From positions 56,485-109,115 of the forward strand of contig VBCG01000055.1 of assembly GCA_005881895.1 (NCBI GenBank): a stretch of DNA of 52,631 nt. The letters are read 5' to 3'. Under the pieces are notes generated by a model. It searched no databases. It was not told the DNA's origin and worked only from the letters and a program-made list of their open reading frames with translations. Both the position numbers and the translations under genes were made by a program. Below, piece by piece: positions 1 through 8,706 of the stretch. This DNA comes from Betaproteobacteria bacterium. GTDB lineage: Bacteria > Pseudomonadota > Gammaproteobacteria > Burkholderiales > Casimicrobiaceae. Within the stretch, counting starts at the first letter, position 1, and the number at the start of each line of letters is the position of its first letter.

Positions 1-492
1 GGGTCGATCTTCAACCGCGAACGCGAAGCGACGACGCTCGCCGTCGTATTCTAGCAAGCGCTCCACGACCTCGATGCCGCCGCCGCGGGCCTGCCGCGGG
101 AAACCGTGCTTTATCTGATCTGGCGCAAGCCGTGGATGACCGTCGCACGCGACACGTATGTCAGCGCGACGCTGGCGCGTGCGGGGCTCGATACCGTTCC
201 GATGCAATCGACGCGGCGTTATCCGGAACTGGCCGACGACGATCCGGCGTGGCGTGTGGCCGACCGCATCATTGTTTCATCCGAGCCGTACGCGTTTCGC
301 ACGCTCGACGCCGAAGAGCTCGCTCGTCGATATGATCGACCGGCTCACTTGATCGATGGCGAATGGACGTCTTGGTACGGCTCGCGGGCGATCGAAGGCT
401 TGAAGGCGCTCGAGCGATTTCGCCGCACGTTGCTCTCACCCCAGCCCTCTCCCGCAAGCGGGAGAGGGCGCCGCGCTAGCGGCGGGACCTAG
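1..492 (+). pseudogene. BtuF-like / helical-backbone metal receptor, C-terminal part, with in-frame TAG at 52-54 (5' end outside window)
   Basis: Frame 1 reads GSIFNREREATTLAVVF*QALHDLDAAAAGLPRETVLYLIWRKPWMTVARDTYVSATLARAG. The LYLIWR.PWMTVARDTY motif is typical of cobalamin-type periplasmic binding proteins, and homologous-looking sequence continues on both sides of the stop. Confidence 0.6.
445..468. repeat. Perfect inverted repeat ccctctcccgc-aa-gcgggagaggg (REP/terminator-like hairpin)
   Basis: 11-bp perfect arms around 2 nt. It lies between the 3' ends of two convergent ORFs and is read through by the + strand ORF (…PSPASGRG…). Confidence 0.7.
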
Positions 493-2294
493 ATTGGAAC
501 GCGCACGCCGATTGTCACGCCGTATCCATTGCCGTCGCTCTTGCTACTCGTTCCGGAACCGGTGATGAAGCCCGTCACGCGGCCGAAATCGGCGCTCGCG
601 CCGACAACGTACTGGACGAAATTGCTGTCCGGCTTGATGCCGGGAATGGAATAGGAGCCGTCGATCGACACGGACGAGGCCGACACGAAACGCTCGTTGT
701 TCCTGCCTTCGTTTTCCCATGTCACGCGAGCGTAGGGCCGGAACATGCCGACCCTACCCGTTACTTGCCACCCGAGACTCGTCATCAACGATGTGCGCGT
801 CTGCTGGCCGTACGAGAGTGCCGTGCTGTCCGCGCCATTTTCCGAAAACGCGTGCACATGGATGTCCTGATAGGAGACGCGGACCCATGGCCCGTGCTGC
901 CAATCGGGGCTCGGAATGAACCAATACCCGCCGAGTACGCTCGCCATGATGTGCCAGCCGCGCGCATCCGCCGTTTCACTTCGCGTGAGCGCTCCAAGTG
1001 TGATGTCACGATGAATACCGCTGTAATCGAGATCGCCCGCGCCAAGCGTTACGCCAAACCACCACGGCGGAGGGCCGAAGCCCGCGTACACGGTGCCGGA
1101 AGTTTCCTTCAGCTTGTAGCCGCCGGTGCTGCCGCCGAAGTCGCCCTTGTTTTCCGTGTAGCCGAACATCGCGCCGACCCGAAGCTGCGGGGATAGCGTG
1201 ATGTCGCCGCCTAGCGTGAGCGTGTTGAGATCGGCGTTGCCGGAGAGAAAGTTACCGTTGAAGTCGTTGTTGCCGTAATCGTAGCCGCCCCACACTTCGT
1301 ATTTGCTCATCGGACGCGGCGAATTGATGCCGGAGATCATCCGCGCGTCGATCGCGCGGAAATTGGCCGCCTCAACGCCGAGCGGCGCTTCGGCAAGCAC
1401 CGACATCTTCGCCGGACCTTCCAGCATCGACGCCACCGCCTGCGCCATGATTGCGTGACCCGCCGGCGTGGGGTGCACGCTGTCGGCGAACAGGTACGTC
1501 TGCGCCGCGTTCGGCGCGACGAGTGTGGCGGCAGTGCAGGTAAGCGACGAAACCGTTGTGCAGGCGGGCATCGTGACGTTCGTGAAACCGTACGCCGCGG
1601 GCGAGGCGATCAACTCGTAGAACAGCGCATAAGTGTTGACGCTGATGATGCTGGCACCGGTTTGTGCGAGCGCGGCACGCAGCGTCGAGTTGTACAGCGA
1701 CGTCAGCGCACTGAACGGCGCCGCCGGAGTCGCCAGGCCCGCAGGCGACTTGCCGGTGTCGTAAAGGTTCAGAACAACGATGTACCGGGCGCCCGCGGCG
1801 GAGAGCCGCGCAACCTGCGCAGCTGCGTCGACCGCTGCTTGAGTTACATTCGCCTGTGCCACGGCGGGCGTTATCTGGCCGGCGCCGGCTTGCGCGACCG
1901 CGGTGAACAGGTCGTTGTAGCCGATCGAGACGCCATAGATTGCATTGGGATCCAGGATCGGCGTCTTGGTGAGCTGTTGACTGATCTGCGCAGACAACGA
2001 AAGGGCCGTCGCGAACGGTGGCGATGGCGGGTAGCCCGGTAGCTGGGTCACGCGTGCGCCACCTTGCGCGTAGTCGGTTCCACCCGCCACCGACGTTGTG
2101 ATCGTCGCACCGTAGCGTTGTCCAAGCACTTGCGACCAAACCAATCCCGGATTGACCGTGAAACGCGAACCGAAAGCGCCAGCGTCGGTGCTACTGTCGC
2201 CGAAGAAATAGAAGTTGCTGAACTGGGCGTTGACATTGCCCGAAGCAACGATCGCAATGCCGATGGCGGCAACCGAGGCACGAACGTTTCGCAT
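489..2294 (-). CDS. SGNH/GDSL-family esterase with C-terminal autotransporter beta-barrel
   Basis: Signal peptide MRNVRASVAAIGIAIVASGNVNA; GDSL block FGDSSTDAG; catalytic block DSVHPTPAGH; C-terminal barrel-like segment ending VTIGVRVPI. Start set at the ATG (2294) preceded by AGGAGA. Confidence 0.88.
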   Translation of the reverse strand: MRNVRASVAAIGIAIVASGNVNAQFSNFYFFGDSSTDAGAFGSRFTVNPGLVWSQVLGQRYGATITTSVAGGTDYAQGGARVTQLPGYPPSPPFATALSLSAQISQQLTKTPILDPNAIYGVSIGYNDLFTAVAQAGAGQITPAVAQANVTQAAVDAAAQVARLSAAGARYIVVLNLYDTGKSPAGLATPAAPFSALTSLYNSTLRAALAQTGASIISVNTYALFYELIASPAAYGFTNVTMPACTTVSSLTCTAATLVAPNAAQTYLFADSVHPTPAGHAIMAQAVASMLEGPAKMSVLAEAPLGVEAANFRAIDARMISGINSPRPMSKYEVWGGYDYGNNDFNGNFLSGNADLNTLTLGGDITLSPQLRVGAMFGYTENKGDFGGSTGGYKLKETSGTVYAGFGPPPWWFGVTLGAGDLDYSGIHRDITLGALTRSETADARGWHIMASVLGGYWFIPSPDWQHGPWVRVSYQDIHVHAFSENGADSTALSYGQQTRTSLMTSLGWQVTGRVGMFRPYARVTWENEGRNNERFVSASSVSIDGSYSIPGIKPDSNFVQYVVGASADFGRVTGFITGSGTSSKSDGNGYGVTIGVRVPI

Positions 2295-2440
2295 GGGGTT
2301 TCTCCTTCGTGAGCGAGGCGCGCCGGATGGACTGGCGCCCGGTCTTGTTGAGTTGTCTGGCTGCATTCTAATCGTTGCCATGCGTCAACCGGCCGCCGGC
2401 GAGCGTCAACGTCGCGCCGGATTGGCACGTTGTGGAAAAT

Positions 2441-4396
2441 ATGCCCACATTCGTGATGAACATTGCCAACGACATTGGTTGCCGCGCGATATTGCGTCGC
2501 ATCAATGCCCTTTTCGATGGCCTGTCGTTCACGCGGTGGCTGTTTCCTTTCACGCTGTTGACGCTGTGCGCCGTTTCGTTCGGCGCGGCAGCGCAAGAAT
2601 CCGACGAAGCGCCGAGCCGTGTTGGCCGCGTCGCGGAACTCAGTGGCCAGCTCTTCTTGGCGCCGGAAGATCGCGCGACTGAATGGGCGCCGATCGAGCT
2701 CAACTATCCTGTGGGCAGCGGCGACAACCTGTGGCTCTCCGGCGACGGACATGCGGAAGTCGATTTCGGCATCGGCCAGCTGCGTATTGCAGGGAACACC
2801 AACGTGCACGTGTCGCGACTCGACGAGCACGCGCTGTCGGTCTTCGTTGCGCAGGGGCGTGCAATCGTTGCGCTTCGCGTGCTGGAACAGGGCGACACGG
2901 CTCGCGTCGATACCCCGAACACGCAGATCGAATTGTCACGTCCCGGCCTGTACCGCATCGACGTCCCGGACAACCGTCAGGAAACGATGCTCGTCGTGCG
3001 CGAGGGTGAAGCGAATGTCGCGGTCGCGGGCGCGTTCCAGCAAGTGCTGCCGGGGCAGACCGCCAGGCTCGCCGGGGCGACCGACGTACAAGTCGACGTC
3101 CGCAACGGCAGCGGCATCGATGGATTTGATACGTGGAGCGCGAATCGCGATCGGTATTATGGCCGCGGCCGCTCGACTGCCTATGTTTCGAACCAGATGG
3201 TCGGTTACGCCGACCTCGAGCAATACGGCACCTGGCAGACGTATCCCGACTATGGCGCCGTGTGGTTCCCGAGCGCGGTGGAGGTCGATTGGGCACCCTA
3301 TCGGCACGGGCACTGGGTCTCGACGCCGCTTTGGGGTTGGACCTGGGTCGACTACGCGCCGTGGGGTTATGCGCCGTTCCACTACGGACGTTGGGCGTAT
3401 GTTGGCGGTCGCTGGGGCTGGTGTCCGGGCGCTTACGTCCGGCGACCCGCATGGGCGCCCGCACTCGTCGCATGGTACGGCGGCAGTGGTTGGGGCGTGT
3501 CTGCGGCGGGCGGTGGGCCGGTCTACGGCTGGGTGCCTCTCGGTTGGCGCGATCCCTATGTTCCGTCGTGGCGCAATTGCGGCTCGCGCTGCTGGACCGC
3601 GTATAACCGGCCGTATGCAGTCAATATCGCCGAGCGTTCTCGGCAGCCCGCTACGTATGCGAATCACCACGTCCCGGGCGCCATCACCGCCGTCGGTGGC
3701 GCAGCCTTCACGAGTGGAAAGCCCGTTGCGCCAAACAGGATTGACGTTCCACCGACGATAGTGGCCACGGCGCCGGTGTTGAGCACGGCGCCGTCGGTAA
3801 AGCCGTTGCCCGTCGCCGTCAATACGCTGCGGCCCGGCAACGGAGTGCCTCCGCCCGCGTCGACGATTCAGGCGCGGACCAAGCCAATGCAGATGGCACC
3901 TGGGAGCGTCGCTCGGGCGATGCCTGCGCCCGCGCCAGGCGCGATCACGACAGTGCCGCCCGGCGGCAAACCCGCGTACAACGCCGCTGAGCCCGTGCAA
4001 CGCTACGCGCGACCTGCGCCGACCGTCGTTCCGCCGGGGCCGGCCGTTGGAATGAGCGCTCCGCGGGCGCCGGGTGCCATGACGAGCGTGCCGCCGGCTG
4101 GCGGCGCTGTGACGAGCGTCCCGCCCGCCCGCGTCGCGCCGCAGACCGCGCAGGAAGCGCCGAGGGGACGTGCGCCTATTGTGCAGCGCGAAGCCATGCC
4201 ACCATCGGGCGTCTCGCAAGGAATCCCCGTGCCGCGGTCCGCACCGCAAGGGGTCGCAGCGGTACCGCAAGCGGTGCCCGTACCGCAAGCGGTTGCGCCG
4301 CCGTCGCACGCAAATCCGCCGCCACACGTCGAGCCGCAAGGGGGCCGCGGCGTCGAGAAGCCGGCGGTCGTTCGACCCCAACCTGCAGTGAATTAG
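2441..4396 (+). CDS. FecR-domain protein with DUF6600-like W/Y/G-rich region and Pro/Ala-rich C-terminal tail
   Basis: FecR-like N-terminal part (GRVAELSGQLFLAPED…GDNLWLSGDGHAEVDFG) followed by YGTWQTYPDYGAVWFPSAVEVDWAPYRHGHWVSTPLWGWTWVDYAPWGYAPFHYGRW. Exact start uncertain. Confidence 0.75.
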   Translation: MPTFVMNIANDIGCRAILRRINALFDGLSFTRWLFPFTLLTLCAVSFGAAAQESDEAPSRVGRVAELSGQLFLAPEDRATEWAPIELNYPVGSGDNLWLSGDGHAEVDFGIGQLRIAGNTNVHVSRLDEHALSVFVAQGRAIVALRVLEQGDTARVDTPNTQIELSRPGLYRIDVPDNRQETMLVVREGEANVAVAGAFQQVLPGQTARLAGATDVQVDVRNGSGIDGFDTWSANRDRYYGRGRSTAYVSNQMVGYADLEQYGTWQTYPDYGAVWFPSAVEVDWAPYRHGHWVSTPLWGWTWVDYAPWGYAPFHYGRWAYVGGRWGWCPGAYVRRPAWAPALVAWYGGSGWGVSAAGGGPVYGWVPLGWRDPYVPSWRNCGSRCWTAYNRPYAVNIAERSRQPATYANHHVPGAITAVGGAAFTSGKPVAPNRIDVPPTIVATAPVLSTAPSVKPLPVAVNTLRPGNGVPPPASTIQARTKPMQMAPGSVARAMPAPAPGAITTVPPGGKPAYNAAEPVQRYARPAPTVVPPGPAVGMSAPRAPGAMTSVPPAGGAVTSVPPARVAPQTAQEAPRGRAPIVQREAMPPSGVSQGIPVPRSAPQGVAAVPQAVPVPQAVAPPSHANPPPHVEPQGGRGVEKPAVVRPQPAVN

Positions 4397-4467
4397 AGAA
4401 TTAGAGCAAGGCGCGTCGGCGACGCGTCAACGCCGGCGTTACAACGCGCGCATCAATGGATGCAGCG

Positions 4468-4902
4468 TTAGCCGCTTACGCGCGCGAGGCGCCGTCCGCC
4501 ATCGATCAATCGCACACGCTCGCCCTCGTGCACGGGCGGTTGGTTGGTGTATGTGAAATTGCGCGTATATCCGCTGTCCATTCGGATCGCGACGGACCAG
4601 TAGCTCGATTTCTTCGCGTTCTTCTCCACTTCATTGCCGGCGTACGCGCCCGCGCCCGCGCCGAGAATTGTCGCAGCCGTGTTGCCGCGACCGCTGCCGA
4701 TCTGATGCCCGAGCACGCCGCCGACGCCGCCGCCGGCGATGAGACCGCGGCCGGATCCCTGCCCTTTTTTCTCCACGAGCTCAACCCGGTCGACAACGCC
4801 GCAGGTCGCGCTCGTGCAATTCGACTGCGCGAGCGCCGCGTGCGACGGGCCCAGCAACATCATCGCTGCGGCCGCGGCCATGGTGTGACGAACCGTTCGT
4901 GT
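4468..4902 (-). CDS. Glycine-zipper 2TM domain protein (outer-membrane 17 kDa antigen-like)
   Basis: Signal peptide, then GRGLIAGGGVGGVLGHQIGSGRGNTAATILGAGAGAYAGNEVEK glycine zipper. Confidence 0.8.
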   Translation of the reverse strand, partial: TRTVRHTMAAAAAMMLLGPSHAALAQSNCTSATCGVVDRVELVEKKGQGSGRGLIAGGGVGGVLGHQIGSGRGNTAATILGAGAGAYAGNEVEKNAKKSSYWSVAIRMDSGYTRNFTYTNQPPVHEGERVRLIDGGRRLARVSG

Positions 4903-4985
4903 CATAACGATCTCCTCATGTTTCGCATCCACTTCGACCGGACCGGACGGCGCGAGTGCCGGCTTTAATCCACTTTTTGCTCGAG

Positions 4986-6800
4986 TCAGGAGGCCTCGGC
5001 GCGGACGCGCGCGTAGCTGCCTGGAGCCGCCTCGATGACTTTCAACTTACCCTTGCCGGGAATTCGCGCCGGCACTTCTTTGCCGAGATACGGTTCGGCC
5101 CATTTGCGCCAATCCGACCACCACGAGCTCGGCTGCTGCGTCGCGCCGGCAAACCAATCCTTCGCGGTCTCGGGGATCTCGCTGTTCACCCAGTAGCCGT
5201 ACTTGTTCGCGCTCGGAGGATTGATCATGCCGGCGATATGCCCCGACCCCGACAGCACGAAGCGCGACGGGCCGGACAGGATCCGTGGCCCCGCGTACGT
5301 GGTCTTCCACGGCGCGATGTGATCCTCCATCGCCGACACGAAATACGTCGGAACTTTCACTTTGGACAAGTCGATCTTCACGCCGTCGAGCGTCAAGCCG
5401 CCCGGCTCACTCAACAGGTTCTTCATGTACATGTTGCGCAAATAAAAGCTGTGCATCTTCGCTGGCATCCGCGTCGAATCGCAGTTCCAGTGCAAGAGGT
5501 CAAACGGGAACGGATCGCGCCCGAGCAAATAATTGTTGATCACGAACGTCCAGATCAAGTCGTTCGCGCGAAGCATGTTGAACGTGTTCGCCATCTCGCC
5601 GCCCTCGAGATAGCCGCGCTCCGCCATTTTCTTTTCGAGCGATGCGACCTGCGCTTCGTCGATGAAGACCTCGAGCTCGCCCGCCGCCGTGAAGTCGATC
5701 AATGCGGCCATGAACGTCGCGCTGACGATCCGCTTGTCCTTGCGCGCCGCCATGTGGCCGAGCGTTGCCGCGAGCAGCGTGCCACCGAGGCAATAACCGA
5801 TCGCGTTCACCGACTTTTCCCCAGTCGCTTTTTCGATCGCTTCGAGCGCCGCGAGCGTTCCTTCGCGCAAATAGTCCTCGAAATCCTTGTGCGCGAGCTT
5901 TGCGTCGGGGTTGACCCACGAGATCACGAACACCGTCATTCCTTCGCCCGCCGCCCAGCGGATGAACGAGTTTTTTTCGCGCAAGTCGAGGATGTAGTAC
6001 TTGTTGATCCACGGCGGAATGATCAGTAGCGGCCGCTGCCACTGTTTCTTCGTCGTCGGCTCATACTGGATCAACTGCATCAAGTCGTTCTGAAACACGA
6101 TCTTGCCGGGCGTGGTCGCGATGTTGACGCCGAGCTCGAATGCTTTCGAGTCGGTCATCGAGATCTTGAGCTGTCCGTTGCCGCGCTCGATGTCGTCCAG
6201 CAGATTGTGCATTCCCCGGACCAGGTTCTGACCGCCGGTCGCGATCGTCTCGCGAAATACCTCGGGATTGGTCAACGCGAAATTCGACGGCGCGAGCGCG
6301 TCGATGTATTGGCGCGTAAAGAAATCGACTTTCTTTTTTGTCTGGTCGGGAAGCCCTTCGACGCTGCCGACTTGTTCGTGCAACCATCGCGCCGCGATCA
6401 GATACGACTGCTTGATGAAGTCGAACAGGAAGTGCTCCTGCCAGTCCTCGTGCCGGAAGCGCTTGTCGCCCTTGGCCGGCTCGGCGACCGGCTCCGCCGG
6501 CGCACCGATCATCCGCAGCATCGACGACTGCCACAGGCTCATGTAATCCCACCATAAGTTCAGTTGCGCTTCGGCGAGTCGATACGGGTTCGCGAGCATT
6601 TTCGCCGCGAGCTCGAAGAACGCCTTGCCGACGCCGAGCTGGTCGGCGAACACGGAAGGCGGTCTATGCGCGTTGCGCGCTGCGAACTCGCCTAACAGCT
6701 TGGCGCTCTTGTCGGCGGCCGACGCGAGTGATTCGGCAAGTGCTGCAGGATCATGTTGCGGCTGATCGCCTTTTGCTTCCGCGGCGGACTGAATGGACAT
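4986..6800 (-). CDS. phaC: Class I poly(3-hydroxyalkanoate) synthase
   Basis: Lipase-like box GYCLGG; PhaC motifs (PLLIIPPWINKYYILDLREKNSFIRWAAGEGMTVFVISWVNPD; GSGHIAGMINPP). Confidence 0.95.
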   Translation of the reverse strand: MSIQSAAEAKGDQPQHDPAALAESLASAADKSAKLLGEFAARNAHRPPSVFADQLGVGKAFFELAAKMLANPYRLAEAQLNLWWDYMSLWQSSMLRMIGAPAEPVAEPAKGDKRFRHEDWQEHFLFDFIKQSYLIAARWLHEQVGSVEGLPDQTKKKVDFFTRQYIDALAPSNFALTNPEVFRETIATGGQNLVRGMHNLLDDIERGNGQLKISMTDSKAFELGVNIATTPGKIVFQNDLMQLIQYEPTTKKQWQRPLLIIPPWINKYYILDLREKNSFIRWAAGEGMTVFVISWVNPDAKLAHKDFEDYLREGTLAALEAIEKATGEKSVNAIGYCLGGTLLAATLGHMAARKDKRIVSATFMAALIDFTAAGELEVFIDEAQVASLEKKMAERGYLEGGEMANTFNMLRANDLIWTFVINNYLLGRDPFPFDLLHWNCDSTRMPAKMHSFYLRNMYMKNLLSEPGGLTLDGVKIDLSKVKVPTYFVSAMEDHIAPWKTTYAGPRILSGPSRFVLSGSGHIAGMINPPSANKYGYWVNSEIPETAKDWFAGATQQPSSWWSDWRKWAEPYLGKEVPARIPGKGKLKVIEAAPGSYARVRAEAS

Positions 6801-6831
6801 CGCTCTCCCTAATAATTGTCGATAACGGCAC

Positions 6832-6921
6832 ATTCGCGCCGCAGGGCCGTCCCAAGGCGCGAATTACGCCCCCTCTGGAGGCAGAGGGCAGTGCGTAGCG
6901 GCGAAGCCGCAAGCGTGGGGG
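6832..6921 (-). repeat. Dispersed ~85-bp intergenic repeat, copy 1 (canonical sense on - strand)
   Basis: + strand attcgcgccgcagggccgtcccaaggcgcgaattacgccccctctggaggcagagggcagtgcgtagcggcgaagccgcaagcgtggggg; matches copies at 8566, 9197, 18820 and 44953. Confidence 0.85.
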
Positions 6922-6927
6922 TTTATT

Positions 6928-7971
6928 TTACGCGGCGAAGCGGATTGCGTCGTCGCCGGCGATCAAGCGCGTGATGCGGCCGGCGTGCCACAAATGGTTG
7001 AGATGGGCAATCGCCTCGCCCATGGCGAAGAACCGCTGCTGCATGTCCAGCGGCCGTCGAAACAGCACGGGTATCACATCGGCGGCGGATTGAGGCGCTT
7101 GCGCAGCAGCGACTGCGGCGGCGAGCTCGTTCAGGCGCACGGCGTGATGTGCGCGCAACTGTGCGACGCGAAGCGCGATGCCGCGAAACGGCAGGCCGTG
7201 CGACGGCAACACGAGCGTGTGTGGCGGCAATGTTTCGAACGCTGTAAGCGAGTCCAAGAATCGCGCCAAAGGGTCGCCGTCGGGCTCGACCGGCCAAACG
7301 GCGACGTTGGTCGTGATCTTCGGCAGCAGCATGTCGCCCGACACAAGAACGCCCATGCTCTCGGCGTACAGGGCCGCGTGCTCCGGCGAATGGCCGAAGC
7401 CCGCGATGACCTGCCACGTCGTTCCTCCGGCTTCGAAGCGATCGCCGGCGATCAGGCGCTGGAAGCGGGTCGGCGCTTCCGGGACGCCGCGCTTGTATTG
7501 GTTGCCTCTCGCCGCGAGTGCTGCGAAATGCTCGTCGGTCATGCCATGACGTCGGAACAGCGCGCAGGTATCGGTTACCGCATGCGTCGCACGTTGATCG
7601 ATGATTGCATGGGCCGCCAAATACTCGGATTCGGTCATCGCGACCGGCGAGCCGAAGCGATCGGACAGCCACTTCGCGTTGCCCAGATGATCGGGGTGGC
7701 AATGCGTTGCGACGATGCGGGCTATCGGTTCACCGTGAAGCGTCGTGTCGAAATGGCGCGCCCACAGTTCGCGCGTCGGCGCGTCGCCGTAGCCGCAATC
7801 GATTTGCGTGAAGCCGTGTGTTTCCCGCAGCGACCAGATGTTGATGTGATCGAGCGCAAAGGGCAGCGGCATCCGCAGCCACAGAATATTCGGCGCGACC
7901 TCGCGAACCTCTCCCGGCGGCGGCTGCATCTCGAACGGGTAATCGAGAACGGTGCCCTGCGGTGCGTTCAT
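6928..7971 (-). CDS. MBL-fold metallo-hydrolase
   Basis: THCHPDHLGNAKWLSDRFG (HxHxDH-type), GFGHSPEHAALYAESMGVLVSGDMLLPKITTNV. Confidence 0.88.
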   Translation of the reverse strand: MNAPQGTVLDYPFEMQPPPGEVREVAPNILWLRMPLPFALDHINIWSLRETHGFTQIDCGYGDAPTRELWARHFDTTLHGEPIARIVATHCHPDHLGNAKWLSDRFGSPVAMTESEYLAAHAIIDQRATHAVTDTCALFRRHGMTDEHFAALAARGNQYKRGVPEAPTRFQRLIAGDRFEAGGTTWQVIAGFGHSPEHAALYAESMGVLVSGDMLLPKITTNVAVWPVEPDGDPLARFLDSLTAFETLPPHTLVLPSHGLPFRGIALRVAQLRAHHAVRLNELAAAVAAAQAPQSAADVIPVLFRRPLDMQQRFFAMGEAIAHLNHLWHAGRITRLIAGDDAIRFAA

Positions 7972-8026
7972 CGAGCATTCATCCGAACTGAAAGACGGTA
8001 TGGTATCTTGGGTCGATCGCTCATCA

Positions 8027-8050
8027 CGGAACGTTCGCGATCGCGTTCCG
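8027..8050. promoter_or_regulatory. Inverted repeat cggaacg-N10-cgttccg in divergent MBL hydrolase / liuR promoter region
   Basis: Perfect 7-bp arms, about 10 bp upstream of the liuR ATG at 8060. Confidence 0.35.
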
Positions 8051-8059
8051 GTTGCCATC

Positions 8060-8557
8060 ATGCCAACGAGCCGCCGTTCCGCTGCGCCCGATACATCGGG
8101 GCGCGGCGCAACGTTTTCAATTTCGGATCTCGCGCGAGAATTTGCGCTGACGACGCGCGCGATCCGCTTCTACGAAGACTGCGGGCTCGTCACGCCGCGT
8201 CGCAACGGGCGCGCCCGCATTTACGGCGAGCGCGAGCGCGTGCGGATCAAATTGATCCTGCGCGGAAAGCGCCTCGGGCTCGCCTTGGCGGAGATCCGAG
8301 AGCTGCTCGACCTGTACGAGGTTGCGCGCAACGAACGAGCGCAGATCTCCAAATTTCTCGCGTTGCTTGCCGACCGTCGTGCGCGGCTCTTGCAACAAAA
8401 GGAAGACATCGACGCGGTGCTCGCTGAAATCGATGGCATCGAGCGCGATTGTCGCCGAAGGCTCAAAGAAGAGGAACCGGGAAACCGCGACGGCGCCACC
8501 AAAAGCGCGCCCCGTGGCGCAGGCCTTCGCCGTGGTCCCCGCCTCGGAGGTGTCTGA
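8060..8557 (+). CDS. liuR: MerR-family transcriptional regulator, LiuR-type
   Basis: FSISDLAREFALTTRAIRFYEDCGLVTPRRNGRARIYGERERVRIKLILRGKRLGLALAEIRELLDLY; located at the head of the leucine/isovalerate catabolic genes. Confidence 0.85.
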   Translation: MPTSRRSAAPDTSGRGATFSISDLAREFALTTRAIRFYEDCGLVTPRRNGRARIYGERERVRIKLILRGKRLGLALAEIRELLDLYEVARNERAQISKFLALLADRRARLLQQKEDIDAVLAEIDGIERDCRRRLKEEEPGNRDGATKSAPRGAGLRRGPRLGGV

Positions 8558-8565
8558 TGATGGGG

Positions 8566-8648
8566 CACCCACGCTTGCGGCTTCGCCGCTACGCACTGCC
8601 CCTGCCCCCAGAGGGGGAGCACCCGTGCCTTGGCCCTGCGGCGCGAAT
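8566..8648 (+). repeat. Dispersed ~85-bp intergenic repeat, copy 2
   Basis: cacccacgcttgcggcttcgccgctacgcactgcccctgcccccagagggggagcacccgtgccttggccctgcggcgcgaat. Confidence 0.85.
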
Positions 8649-8658
8649 TTTGGCCCAA

Positions 8659-8684
8659 TTGACGTTTACGTAAACGTAAGTCAA
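8659..8684. promoter_or_regulatory. Probable LiuR operator (ttgACGTTTACGTAAACGTaagtcaa)
   Basis: Perfect 16-bp palindrome acgtttac|gtaaacgt at 8662-8677 with a further TTGAC…GTCAA flank, just downstream of liuR and upstream of the liu genes. Confidence 0.7.
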
Positions 8685-8706
8685 AATCGTGTTTTCGGGG
8701 TGTCAG

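Noticed and set aside
2936-4381. 481-aa - strand ORF
   Set aside because: Antisense to the FecR/DUF6600-like gene; Arg-rich composition.
4956-6029. 357-aa + strand ORF
   Set aside because: Antisense to phaC; shadow ORF.
6985-8427. 480-aa + strand ORF
   Set aside because: Antisense to the MBL hydrolase and overlaps liuR in another frame; shadow ORF.
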